Source: Cymbidium sinense (lineage: Eukaryota > Streptophyta > Magnoliopsida > Asparagales > Orchidaceae). Taken from it: a stretch of 64,000 nucleotides of DNA. Below the pieces are notes generated by a model, which saw nothing but the letters and a program-made list of their open reading frames with translations, made no database searches and was not told the DNA's origin. The stretch is taken from positions 32,827,906-32,891,905 of the forward strand of contig CM038221.1 of the NCBI GenBank assembly GCA_021442155.1. Direction: 5' to 3'. A program made the position numbers and the translations under genes. Positions 12,118-23,530 of the stretch are shown piece by piece (position 1 is the stretch's first letter; every line of letters starts with the position of its first letter).

Positions 12118-12822
12118 TTGGCCATTTTGAAACCCTTTATTTCTTATAACATTACTTATGTTGCGAGAATGATTGGTTTTGATAATTTCTTTGCTAACTC
12201 GAGTAATAAAATATGGACTTTTTGGATGAGTCCCTTTGTTTTGCAAGTTATGCAGGATTTACACCAGGTTGTAAATGTTAAAATTACTTATGATAATTGG
12301 TGTTGCTTTGGGTATTTTGTCTATACCTCTTGTAATAGGTATGGTAGAAGGATTTTGTGGGAAGATCTGGACAACTTCTCTTCCTGTGTCAATGCTCCCT
12401 GGTTTGTGGGTGGGGACTTTAACATTATCTCTTCCTCTTCTGAACTAGTTGGTGGTAACACTCTTAACCTATTCTCCATGGAGGAATTCAATAACATGAT
12501 CCTGGATTGTCATCTTACTGATATTGGTTTTACTGGATCTCATTTCACTTGGAATAACCACAGACTATGGAAAAGATTAGATAAGATCCTGTTTAACGAT
12601 CTATGGATCAATCTTTTTCCTATTACCTCTGTTGAACATCTCAGTAGAACCCTATCCATCATTCCCCTTTGCTCATCACTGTTAAGGTTAGTGAGGATAA
12701 ACCCTCCTCTCATATTCCATTCCATTTTCAAAATATGTGGCTTATGGATGATAGATTTATGGAGGTGGTTGCAAGTTATTGGAGCGAACCTCTCCATCCT
12801 GATGATTCTATTATCGGAATGA
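12118..12822 (+). pseudogene. LINE ORF2 N-terminal endonuclease (EEP fold)
   Basis: This apurinic-type endonuclease would nick target DNA. Residues 72-100 read 'RYGRRILWEDL' then 'PWFVGGDFNII'; GDFN is the conserved catalytic block. 'LTDIGFTGSHFTW' and 'RLDKILFN' follow at 133-160, all standard. At the SDH motif the frame shifts (near 12655): the ORF goes out of register, while the neighbouring frame continues correctly with 'HSPLLITVKV' and 'MWLMDDRFMEVV'. The catalytic His region is therefore split by the frameshift. Confidence 0.85.
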
Positions 12823-12859
12823 TGAGATTATGGTTCAAATAAAAGGCTAAAATAATGCC

Positions 12860-13990
12860 TCAATTGGTGGAACAAACACTACTTCAAAAATCTTTTTGCC
12901 AACATCAAAGAATTAGAACATGAGGTTATGGTTTTAGAAGATGCTATCATTAATGATCCATCCAAAAATGCCTTATTAACTCAAGCCAAAGATAGGTTAA
13001 CATGTTATCAAGAGACCTGTTGGCAGCAAAAAGCTTCTATAAAATAGATATTTGATGGAGATAGAAATACCAAATATTTCCATGCAATGGTTAAAAAGAA
13101 AAAGGCTCTAAATCATATTAAAAAAATTAAAACAAATGATGATAATTGGTGTACTGATAATAAGGTGCTTATTGATTCTGGCATTTCCTTCTTTACTGAT
13201 CTCCTTAATAAAAATGTGACTTATGATGAGATTTCCTTGCTTGAAGTTATTCCTAATCTCATTTCGGATGAAGATAACATTATGCTTACTTCATTAACCT
13301 CTGAATCCAAAATTTCTAACATTTTGCATAAGATGAATACATATTCGGTTGCTGGTCTAGATGGCTTTACTACCTTATTTTTTCAAAAATGCTAGCATGT
13401 CATCAAAGAAGATTTGATTAAAGTTACTATGGATTTTTTTTCCAAGGGAAGTAACATCCTCAAATATTTCTCTAGCACTTCTATTATTTTAATCCCAAAA
13501 ATAGAGAATCCTGAACTTTGGAGCCATTTTAGGCCAATTAACCTTTGCTCTTTTTTTAATAAGCTCATCTCTAAGATTGTGGCTAAAAGACTAAATTTTC
13601 TTCTACCTAAAATTATCTCCCCCAACCAAAGTAGTTTTGTTAAAGGTCAATCTATTTTTGATAATGTTCTGTTAGCCCAAGAGATTGTCCATGATTTAAA
13701 TGCTAAGGTTCATTGTGGTATCCTACATTTTAAGCTGGACATTTCCAAAGCTTATGACAACATTGGTTGGGATTTCCTTTATAAAATCTTAACTCTATTT
13801 TGATTTTCTAATCAATTTATTACTTTAATTAAGAATGGTATTGAGAACTCTTGGTTTTCTTTACATATTAATGGCGAGGTCCATGGCTTCTTCTCTTCTT
13901 CTCATGGGTTAAGGCAAGGGGATCCCCTCTCTCCGGCTCTTTTCATTATTGTTGTGGAATATCTCTCTAGAAGTCTTGAGCAGATGTTTT
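12860..13990 (+). pseudogene. LINE ORF2 linker and reverse transcriptase, lacking the YxDD region
   Basis: The linker reads 'FDGDRNTKYFHAMVKKKKAL' (13047-13105), preceded by a stop where Trp is usual. Reverse transcriptase blocks: 'SVAGLDGFTTLFFQKC' then a stop (13395), 'SIILIPKIENPELW' with 'FRPINLCSFFNKLISKI', 'SSFVKGQSIFDNVLLAQE', 'FKLDISKAYDNIGWDFL' (first catalytic Asp) and, after a stop at 13801, 'HGLRQGDPLSPALF'. The palm motif YxDD should follow within about 60 residues, but the sequence jumps straight to zf-RVT at about 14020, so a deletion has removed the second half of the polymerase. Confidence 0.85.
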
Positions 13991-14260
13991 GTAAAATGCC
14001 TAACATGTACTACAAAACTAAAATATGGAGTATTTTTATCCCCACCTCATTCTCGGTTTTAACTTGGCGTATTCTAAAGCACTACATTCCCATCGATGCC
14101 ACCCTCCTTAAAAAGGTTTCCACCTCCCCTCTAAATGCCAATGTTGTCTTCACATTGAAACTGCAGATCATGTCTTCATGAATGGCCATATTGCTACTAC
14201 GGTTTGGAGCTGGTATGATAGTATGTTAAATACTCTCCATTTTAATGGATCACTCTCTAT
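13991..14260 (+). pseudogene. LINE ORF2 zf-RVT C-terminal domain
   Basis: 'KIWSIFIPTSFSVLTWRILK' and 'IPIDATLLKKV' match the start of the zf-RVT domain found at the C-terminus of plant LINE ORF2. The next frame supplies 'CQCCLHIETADHVF' and 'TTVWSWYDS', the family's C..C ... E...H.F..C.....W pattern, so one frameshift lies near 14130. No RNase H domain could be read downstream. Confidence 0.65.
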
Positions 14261-14499
14261 CATGCAACTTCTTGAAACTTTTTTTCTTATACCCCTAAGG
14301 GCCATGTCAAAGTTGTTTTAGCCACTTTCTGTGTGGTATATTTGGTTAGAAAAGAAATGATGCTAAGAATCATGGTATCCCTATGAACTATCATTATTAT
14401 TATAGCCAAATGTAAAATTATGTCTCTTTATAAAGCTTATCTTCTTACTTCCTCTAGTTTCAAAGGGTATAAATATACTTTCTCTTTGATTAGCTTCTT

Positions 14500-15355
14500 T
14501 TGATTTTGAGCCTACTCATTATTTTGATGAATTTCAATATTATATTTAACTTTTTATGGAGTATCTGATAAATTTTTTGAAGATTGGATGCTTTTGTGGC
14601 TTTTGGTTATTTTGAGTATATACAATCTCTTTTCTCTCATTATTTCTACCTTCAATTTGATTGTATCAATTTATGAGAATTTTTCTTCTAGATTTGATTC
14701 ATTTATTCTCTCTTGGGGTTCCTTCTCTGATTATAAAATTCTCTTTCAATCGAGATAGGCAATGGTTTTTCTTTTGTTATTGACCTTTTGCTTTCTTTCC
14801 TTTTCATATGTTTTGGTGTAATTATCTTTTCTAGGAAATGTCTCTTTGGGATTTGCTATTATCTCTTGCTTGTAATCCTTTTTTTATGTTTCCCTTATAT
14901 GGGGTTGTTTTTTCTATTTGAAATTCCTGGATATATTTCTTTTTTTTTTATGGTTTTATAATTTATGTAATTTTATACATTTCTTAAATGTTGACATTGG
15001 GTCTTTTGACATTTTCAATTAAATTATTTTTTGGATATCACTTTCTTATTTTATTTCAATTTTATCTCGTGACCTCAAACTTTCTTTTAATGCAGTTGAT
15101 TTATATTAATTTATTTGTTAATTTGGATGGAAAATGTATTCACATAAACTATTTTCTGCTGAAAGAATTTTGCTATATTAATAGTTGTTTTGCATTTGTG
15201 TATAATCTATATTTCTCTAAATATATTAACCTTAGATCGATCTTTTTAATTTTTCTTATGCATAAAATGATTCCTCTAACTTAAATAAAGCCCACCAAAT
15301 TCATGAGAAAAATGTATCATGTTTTATGTAAATATAAATGTTTTATTCTTTTATG

Positions 15356-15395
<40 letters not shown>

Positions 15396-15955
15396 ATTTT
15401 TTTATAATTTTTTTTATCTTTTTTATACTCTTTTATGTATAAAATTTTATATTTAAAGTAATTTATAATATTTAATATAAATTAAAAAACATTTAAGATG
15501 CTATTATCTTTAGATTTAAAACATCAATTTAAAAAAAAAATGGTTCATCTTTTTCATTTTTTAAATATGTAAAATAATATAACCATTAATCTTAATATTA
15601 CAAATTTCTCATTTAAAAAATAAAGATGAAAGCTTGAATCAAATTATATTAAATATTTTTTTTATAAATCATCTTTAAATACATTGATTACAAAATTATG
15701 TGATAAAAAGTATAAAGTAAATTTTAGCTTTATTACTCAAAATAATGATAAAAAATACATCTAAAGATGTCAATTTTATACATGATCAAATAATTTGTAA
15801 AAAATTTTTTAACATGCATTTTGATCTAAATTTTCAAAATTAAAGATTGAAAAAATCATTTCTATGATTTAACATAAATTATTAAATTCCATTTTTTTAA
15901 AATAAATAAATAAATTTATTGATCTATGTAAATTTTAATTTAAAATAAGATATAA
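14500..15955. other. T-rich spacer, no gene seen
   Basis: The plus strand is T-rich from 14500 to 15300, possibly the LINE 3' untranslated region. Further on it is simple AT-rich DNA. The only structured feature is the TA repeat listed separately. Open frames here encode only hydrophobic low-complexity peptides. Confidence 0.4.
15358..15392 (+). repeat. (TA)n microsatellite
   Basis: Nearly uninterrupted TA/AT run after 'ttttatgtatatg'. Confidence 0.9.
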
Positions 15956-15959
15956 AAGA

Positions 15960-16245
15960 ACTCAGAAATTTTGGCCTTATTTAAAATTTTTCTAAAAAAA
16001 AAAAAACATATTCACTCAAATGGGATTAAAAATAAAAACTTTAATGGATTATCTTTTATCTTCTTTGATTTCATTTTATTTTGATAATTATTAAAATAAA
16101 ATAAAATGTCAAATATTTGATAATTAAAAATTAATAAATATCAAATTCTAAAATTAATTAATCTTTTTGATCACAAATTAATTGTAAAAAAATAAGTATT
16201 TATAATTAAATTTATATGTGATTCCACATTTAAAATTCTTAAAGA
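15960..16245 (-). mobile_element. Second copia-type LTR fragment
   Basis: Read from 16250 downward on the minus strand, GAGGAGATC resembles a polypurine tract. It is followed by sequence matching the LTR at 6240-6715, including the shared words 'aattaaatttatatgt', 'aaaattaattaatctttt' and 'ttattaaaataaaataaaat'. It is more diverged and has no recognisable TATA box. A corresponding internal region would lie at higher coordinates. Confidence 0.5.
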
Positions 16246-16249
16246 TCTC

Positions 16250-16900
16250 CTCATCTTGAAATAAACAATTAAATTTTTACAAATCATTTTTTATTCTAAA
16301 TTGAAAATAATACAAGAAAATTGCTCATTAATATTTGTAATTTATAAACTTGAAAACCATAAGCTAGGATGATGAAAATTTAATCACAATATATAACTAG
16401 ATTTTTGGCAAATGAAATTTGTCACATTTGTCACAATCTTAGATCTCTTTTGGCTCTTAATAAGTCCTCTTCATCTCTCTTGATAATGAAACAAAGAAAT
16501 GCCTTTGCCATTTTTATATTGATCTTAATGTACTTGCTTTGGCTTGATCATTATTTTTCCATTAGTAGTTTAAATTGATTTCTTCCATTCTCGATCATAG
16601 TAGGAAGCTCTTCTTGTCCAAGATTTCATTGGTTGGTTTTACCTCTTACATATAATGGTTTATCCTTTATATTAATCTCCTTAGAATGAAATCCCACTTG
16701 TTCTGTCATTTGGGTTTTAACCATATTAGAGCTATCAATCATTTTTGAAAATTTAGATTAAAGTTTATTTAAGCCTTGTTACAAATCCATTTATTTAAAG
16801 TGAACAAACTTAAATTTTCTAAAACCTCAAAAAAAACCAAGCTAAAAAAAATCTTCTCTATGTTGTCAATCATTTTTTAGATAATGGATTACTTGTATAT
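16250..16900 (-). other. Possible decayed copia gag remnant
   Basis: Only one weak motif is readable: on the minus strand near 16700 'KDKPLYVRGKT', reminiscent of the KxxALxVRGR segment of some copia gag proteins. It lies upstream, in element orientation, of a copia-like LTR, which fits. The rest is AT-rich and unreadable, so this is tentative. Confidence 0.25.
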
Positions 16901-17350
16901 AAGAAAGCAACAACCTCTTATGTCATGGTGGTAACATTCTTGTGGTAGCATGTGACATAAAAAGACATGAAAGCTTGATGAATCATGATAGACAATTAAA
17001 CAATCTATAACCCTAATGGTCATGATTTCTTGGAGGATATTCTTTGAGCTCTATCCTCTCTGGGGCTCATATGAGGAATGAGCTATTTATTGATTATCTC
17101 TCTTAATACATGCAAATTGAAACACTCACTTCATGACTCAATGATTCCTTTGATCATTTGATGTATTTAAGTATTTGAATGCTCAACAAAGTTATTATGA
17201 GATCTTGCTTAGATTCTCGTCAATTCTGATTTGACTATAACAATCAATGCTTAAGAATATTTTATGGATTTAACTATCCCAATTTAGAATATTTTAAGTA
17301 CTTGATCTCGGGTTTTGGATCACTTGCTTTTGACATCAATTGTTACAGTA
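16900..17350 (-). mobile_element. Old minus-strand copy of the long-LTR family (promoter part)
   Basis: The reverse complement shares ordered blocks with LTR copy 1 at 2390-2630: 'gaggatattct' near 17035 (TATA-downstream block), 'ctatttattgatta' (TATA area), 'caatgattcctttgatc', and 'tatttgaatgctcaa' with 'gagatctt' (17170-17210), then 'gacatcaa' near 17333. It is the most diverged of the four copies and has no terminal motif. Confidence 0.55.
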
Positions 17351-18655
17351 AAATTTTGGTGTCTCGATCCTAGATGATTCACATAGGAGAATCCATTTCT
17401 CTTGACAAAGGAAAAGTTTTCGAGTTGAGGAACGAGTCGCTTCTTTCAATCAATCTTAACCTCAAACAAATAATTAGAAAGCAAGATGGAAAGAAGGGGA
17501 AAGAGAGGAAGTGGGACAAACACACGAAATTCAACTTCATCTTCTATTCTATCTTTGTGGTTTTGGTTTAATTAAATTATGTGTTAAATAAATAATTGAG
17601 GAACATTTGAATCTCTTATTCATCCATTGTTAAGATTACATTTTAATATTATGGATATGCAATTTATCGTTTGAAATGAGATGCTCACTAGGCTTATCAG
17701 TAATCAAACTTGTTAAATCACATAATAAAATAAATGATAAAACACAATTATATTTAGTAATGCGAGTTCACATACAAAATATGATTATAAATAACGTCAC
17801 TTGATGATTATATCCCAACCACCATTGCTTAAATGGTGAACATCATTCAACTATATTTTCTTGATTTTCATTGCTCATATCAACTATAGTCTCCCAATAT
17901 TTGATGACCAATTAAGATTGCTCATCACCATCATCTTTGAGATTCTAACACAATCACTTGATGATGGTCTCAACTCCATCATTTGATTGTGACCACCAAA
18001 CCACTCACACAAATATAATAGCTCGATGTCCATCGCCGATAACAAGACTTGATTAAAGACTTGATCCAACTATAATTTCATGATTATTGATTCTACTACT
18101 ATCACCTCTTCTAATGATTGACTATAAATATCAACAATCAACTATAATATTTCATTATCTACCATGACTACACTCTCTACATCTCAAACAATCAATAATG
18201 TTCTTTCATTATCTCCCAACTAAAGTTTTAAAAGATCTATCACAATCACCTAACTCAATCACTAGACTAGATCCCAAAGTATCTAACATATATTGGACTC
18301 AAACACAAAGGTGATACATCTCCAACACATGTTGGCATGTCTAATTTTTTTAAAAAAATTCTAACATGCATGTTAGACACATGTCCTAAATAATTAAGTT
18401 TAAGTTTTATAAATATTAAATAAATGTATAATTTAATAATAAATTTTGTTTGGTTATACTATACTAAATATATTATTTTTTGTATATACTATACTCTAAA
18501 AATTATTAATATCTTGTTCATTTTTAAGATATCATTAGAATTTGATCACTTATCATTTTTTTATTATATCTATTATTTTTTGTAATTATTTACTCTTTCT
18601 TTACACTCTATTTTGATTTAAACATAATATGTTAATCATTTACTCATATTTCTTA
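17350..18655. other. Non-coding region with cryptic CATCACTTGATG-type repeats
   Basis: 17790-18250 is rich in interspersed words such as 'cacttgatgatgg', 'tctcccaa' and 'aaccatcatt', similar in style to 23750-23960. 18361-18376 is a perfect 16-bp palindrome (CTAACATGCATGTTAG). No protein family recognised. Confidence 0.4.
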
Positions 18656-21480
18656 CATTGTTAAATATCAATACTTTTTGTCCGTATAATATTATAACTT
18701 TTTTGGCTTATTTAATATTTATATAATTTATATCATTATTATATATTATTTTAAAATTTATAAAAATTTATAAAATATTTTATTTATCCATAAGTAATCA
18801 CGCATTAATATATCAACCTCCTATTGTATGATTGCTTTCGACCTTTGAAATCTGATTATGGTCTCCATCTTCCATCACCCTAAACTTTATTGAATATACC
18901 GCTAATAATGTCAACATATACCATAGTTTATATGGGCAATATATCACCACTTTATAAGTTGATACATATATAACATGATAAAAGTTGATGTTAGCCAACT
19001 TTTCCTCTATCATTGCTCACAATGTTAAAACATATCATCACAAGTAATACAAATGTATTCTAGCAACACAAAATTGATTCTTTGCATTAGCATTACAATT
19101 AAACAAGACGCCTTTTATCAAATCTATGCATTAGCATTACCATTACACTAAATTTATTTTTATTGATCTCTCCTCCAAAGAAAAGATTGAGCAGACCATA
19201 ATATAATTTCTTGAAAGTAATATCAAAGTATTGAAGTTTATTCTAAATAATTTTTGCCTATTCTCTACAAAAAGACTATCATTTATAATAGTCAATATAT
19301 ATTAGTGAAATTATTTTAATTGGACAAAACCCAATAATTTTTCCCCTTTTTGTGTTTCCATGTAAAAACTTTTATATCCCTTACCATTCTTCTCTTAATT
19401 ATAAATTTGTTGGATCTTCTTACAAAGTTGAGATACTAAATATCATTTATTTATTAATATGAATATCCTAGCACACAATAGAGTTTATACTATATGCATT
19501 TTCTCACTTTTTTTGGGCTATCTTTCTTTTTTTTTTTTTTTTTTATTTAATATTACAATGAAAAGAATGAAAAAATGAAAAGATGATGACATCATTAGCA
19601 CAATGTAACTCATCAAAAGCATATCACAAATTCTTTAAAACCATGGTTTAAAAAAAATTTTAGAGTTTAACCAACAAAGTACAAACAACAATAATAAAGA
19701 AAATGCCAATCCACTCTCCATCATAAAAATATATATAAATCCTTTAATGCTACGATTGGTTAAAAAAAGATTTTCTAATAAGTTAATAATCACCGTAAAC
19801 ATAAGATAGTTAAGAACTTTTAGAATAGCGAACCAATAGATAGCTTCCTCACAACTAAGCACAATTAAGTAAATCTCTTTTGATGGTCAAAATAAAAGGG
19901 GGCAAGCCACGTAGTATGGGTAACGCGTAAATAAAGGAAAACTCATCCCATCGAAAACGGGTAACACATTATGGCTCGAGGTCGCCATCCTAAAAACTCT
20001 AGCATTTCTTTTATGGCATTTTCGAAAATCCGAGATCGTGTTCATGCATGAAAAATCGTCAATTCATTTTTTTTCTTTTTTTACATTTGAGCCAATTTAA
20101 TGATAGACTCACATATATAACACATATACAAGCTTTAAATTTAAGATCTTTTAATTGAAAGTCAAGCTCTCAATCATATACTAAGCATGCGTTTAGCGTG
20201 ACGGTGGTGGCGGCCAGAAAGTTATTATTTGACTTTTTCAAAAAAAAAAATTGTAGCGTATGACATCAAGATTCTTCTGTACTATCTTCAACACTATTTT
20301 TTCAGATATTTGCAATTGTTCGGAACAGACCAAATTAATTGCATCCAATTTGAAATTTTGAGAGGAGTTTTTTATTTTGTTTCTCCAAGAATGACCAAAG
20401 AATAGTTGGGATTAGACTCTTGTAACCGAAAGAAATCAAGCGTGCAGAGCATAGTTAGAGCTGATTGGAAGCTTTAAAATGTTAAATCGACATTTGTATG
20501 TATTGAGATGGACGTTAGCGACGAGCAGGGTAGAGTTGTTGAAGCTGAAAATTTGGGGAAGCAGTTAGAGAAAGAAATGAGAGAAAAATATTGACTAGTA
20601 ATTAGGTTAAGGTCACTTACATCTTTGTGGTTGTACAACTCGGGTCGCTTAGGGTGCAGTAGATCCGGTCGATTCTGGATGTCCTCTTTGATCTGTCTCG
20701 AGAGAGGTGAATCGAGATCTTAGGCCGCCTCAAAGTTTTCAGACCGGCGACGAGTTGCTCTTCTCTGCACGTTCTTTTCTAATGCATGAGGAGAGAAGCG
20801 GCGAAAGTGTTTTGAATCACCACCTTTCTGGTTGTCCTATTACACGGTCGATTCACATTCGAAAGCGAATTTGAAGAATGAATCGCAACCGGTATCGACG
20901 GAGATGTAGCTCCTGGCGATGGTGCTCGTAGGGCTTCCTGTTCGTGAGCAGGTTTGGACTCGTTAGCCGTGGAAGTAAGAACGGCCTCAAGTTGGACGGA
21001 TATTTGCCCGGCGTCCTCGGAACCAGTGCCATCGTTGATGCTAACATGATGGCCATTCCGCCGGATCGGTGAGGAAGGCTAGTGGAGGCGTCGAATAGAT
21101 TAGATCTGGCTGCCGGAGATAATCTCACCGCGATTAACGCCCAGTGAGGACTTGGTGCCTACCCCACGTCTTGAGAACCGAGAAATCAAAGTTATGAAGC
21201 CTAGGAATGGAACTCGCGATAGAGGCGTGGGAAGCGAAGGTGCGTGGGGCTCGTGGCGCATGGGAACCTACCGAGATTGCCATTGATGGAAACAATGAAA
21301 TGGCGATCACAAATGGAAGAAATATAAGTTTAAAGAAAAGGGATATAGCGAGAGAAGTATGATGGAGCGAATAGGGAAGAGGGAGGAGAGAAGCTCTTAG
21401 TATTTTGGGGCTGATGACATTGATGATTGAAGCGAATATTCAGAATTTTATGTGTAATAGGGAGGGTATAAGCATCCGCA
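18655..21480 (+). repeat. 2.8-kb direct duplication, copy A
   Basis: Collinear with 23530-26430. Shared segments include 'gacctttgaaatctgattatg' near 18840/23950, 'actatcatttataatagtc' near 19275/24415, 'aatgaccaaagaatagttgg' near 20390/25395 and 'tgatgacattga' near 21412/26367. Copies differ by many small indels. The copies are in the same orientation, with about 2 kb between them. They could be LTRs of a large element or a segmental duplication; I found no TG...CA ends or primer-binding site. Confidence 0.75.
20615..21340 (-). other. GC-rich exon-like segment in duplication copy A, unidentified
   Basis: This stretch stands out from AT-rich surroundings by its GC content. On the minus strand a CT-rich leader (21345-21420) precedes an ATG at about 21285 ('MAISVGSHAPRAPRTFASHA'), and a splice-donor-like GTAAGT lies at about 20630. 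The longest frame (21128-20853, 91 codons) changes register relative to copy B, so neither copy keeps a conserved frame. I do not recognise a family. It could be a captured gene fragment, a 5' exon of a dead gene, or the leader of an unknown transposon. Confidence 0.35.
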
Positions 21481-21885
21481 TGCTAAGCCATCGGTTTCTA
21501 CATGCAGTTAGCGGATCTCTATCTCTCTCTCCACTCTTTCGATTGCATGTTGCCTTCCATTGAATGCACCATTCTCTCCGACTTTCTCTCCATAGGAGAA
21601 CTTACGGTGAAGAGTGACAATTTTGTTTTTATATTTAAGAAAACTATAATAAAATATTTTAATATAATTTATATAAGAATTTAATAATTTGTTCTTTAAA
21701 ATTAATATTATATAATACACAAATTTATATTATAATAATCTTGAAATAAATTCAATAACTTTTAAGTTTATTTTTATATAATTTAGATTAAGAAGTCCAA
21801 TCATAAATTTTTTCATTCAAAATTTACTCAATTATCTCTTAAATTTCATCCTCAAAAACTAAATTATTATATATTTGCGTTGGCT
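21480..21885. other. Spacer, no feature seen
   Basis: The CT-rich segment 21500-21560 is followed by AT-rich DNA without repeats or coding signal. Confidence 0.35.
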
Positions 21886-22400
21886 CATTTAAAATTTTTA
21901 GAATGGTAGAAGCTTATAATAAAAATATACATACATATCTGTCTATGTATATGGGCTGAGATTATTTCATCTTAATTATCTCGTCATTATCAATATTATA
22001 TGCTAAAGAATAAATTTATCTTTTTATCATTATATAAAAATTACGTGCAATGGAATAATTTCACTATTAAAAATTTAAAATTATAACAGGTGTTTAACTC
22101 CATAATTAGATAAAGCTCTAACATAATATAGTGAATTTAAACTATAAAAAATATGTCATTTTGTGAAAATGTAAAAGCTTTATAATATCTAGGTTTTACT
22201 AAATGATGATAAATGATTGATTTAATCATTCTCTTAAAATGGGAGACCAATGGTAATTAGTTTGTATTAGTTGATAGTTGAGGGGTAATTAGTTTGTATT
22301 TCTCCATTGGATGGGAGATAAGACAAGTGCTAAAACTAGCATTACTCATTTGTGATTGATTTAATGAAATATTAGTTGACGATAGGTTTTAAGCTACAAT
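21885..22400 (+). repeat. AT-rich dispersed repeat family, copy 1
   Basis: Shares ordered blocks with 40440-43165 and, inverted, with 50700-51250: 'atttcatcttaattatct', 'aatattatatgcta', 'cataattagataaagc', 'taacataatatagtgaa', 'aaatgatgataa' and 'aactagcattactcatttg'. Non-coding. Compared with the other two copies it lacks a segment of about 100 bp before 'tttcactatt'. Confidence 0.75.
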
Positions 22401-23530
22401 CGTTCTCTCAATAGGTTTTAAGTCAAATGTCTAAGATAAGTTTTATGATAAATATGCTAAAATTATATTTGCAAAGCACGTCAATAAGAGACAAACACAA
22501 TGAATTAAAATATACAAAATTTATTTATTTATAGTTATATCAAATTTAGTTTAAACTTTATTTATATGATATCAGTTTATTAAATACTTGATAATATCAT
22601 TAGACAAAATAATTATGGTCTTTATTGAAAACTATGGGAACATAAATCTATACATTTATATGTTTTTGTATATCATGTAGTTAATCATACTAAGGATCAT
22701 ATACGATCAACCAATGTAATTAACCATCATACATATGATCAAGAATCATGCAATAAAATCTAATTCAAATTAGCCATTAAAATGGCCATTAAGTTAGATT
22801 TAGTTTGATTGTCTAGATTATTTAGGAGTATGGTAGTATGTTATTTTTCATGAAGAAGGAATGATATGACAAAATGGTGGCATCTAAGAGTAGCTAACTT
22901 TTACATTAAATAGAAATGTTGGTATGTCTTTATTATCCATTAAGGAGGAAGTTCATATAAGAAGATTTATTTTCTTACTCATCAAATTGAAGGGAGTAGT
23001 TTATAGTAATAAGTTTTAATGATGATCATAGTGCCAAGTTGGGTTAAGTATAAATGCAGGTCAAGGGTAGCTAAATTGCATAAAAATCAAATGTGTCCAA
23101 TTGATCTATAATTTAGTTTACTTATTTACATATTTCTTATCATTTATATGTATTCATGTTCATGTGATGATATACTTGATCAATGATTTATATATAAGTC
23201 ATTAAATAAATATAATTATTATGCATATCTAGTATATTACTTTTTCATGTGCATGATTATCTTTACATCACAATTATTTTCTCTTCCTACTCCCTATTAT
23301 GGAGCATTTTCAAATTTTAGTTAAGACTATTAAAATATTATTCTAGAAAATTTTAAATAAACCACAATCTTCATATAAAAGGAATATAACTTAGAGAGAG
23401 CTTACAGATTCAAAATTTTTTTATGTATCTGACACTCAATGCTGATGATTATAACCAACAATCATTATTGCTTTATCACTGTTGATAGATTATCACTATT
23501 TCACCATTATTATTCCATTATTGTATATTA
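22400..23530. other. AT-rich spacer, no gene seen
   Basis: No readable coding motif on either strand and no match to other parts of the window. Confidence 0.4.

Larger units (their letters stand above)
10740..14500 (+). mobile_element. Degenerate L1-like LINE (non-LTR retrotransposon)
   Basis: Plus-strand ORF1 (DUF4283 plus zinc knuckle) is followed by ORF2 with endonuclease, reverse transcriptase and a zf-RVT domain, in canonical order. All parts carry stops and frameshifts, and a deletion joins the middle of the reverse transcriptase to the C-terminal domain. The 5' boundary is taken where GC content rises ('ctctgctcgcgatttcc'). The 3' end and poly(A) tail could not be located: the region after 14470 becomes T-rich without a clear A tail. 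Confidence 0.85.

Noticed and set aside
18361..18376. Perfect 16-bp palindrome CTAACATGCATGTTAG
   Set aside because: A single occurrence in AT-rich DNA without partner or context; could be chance or a decayed transposon end.
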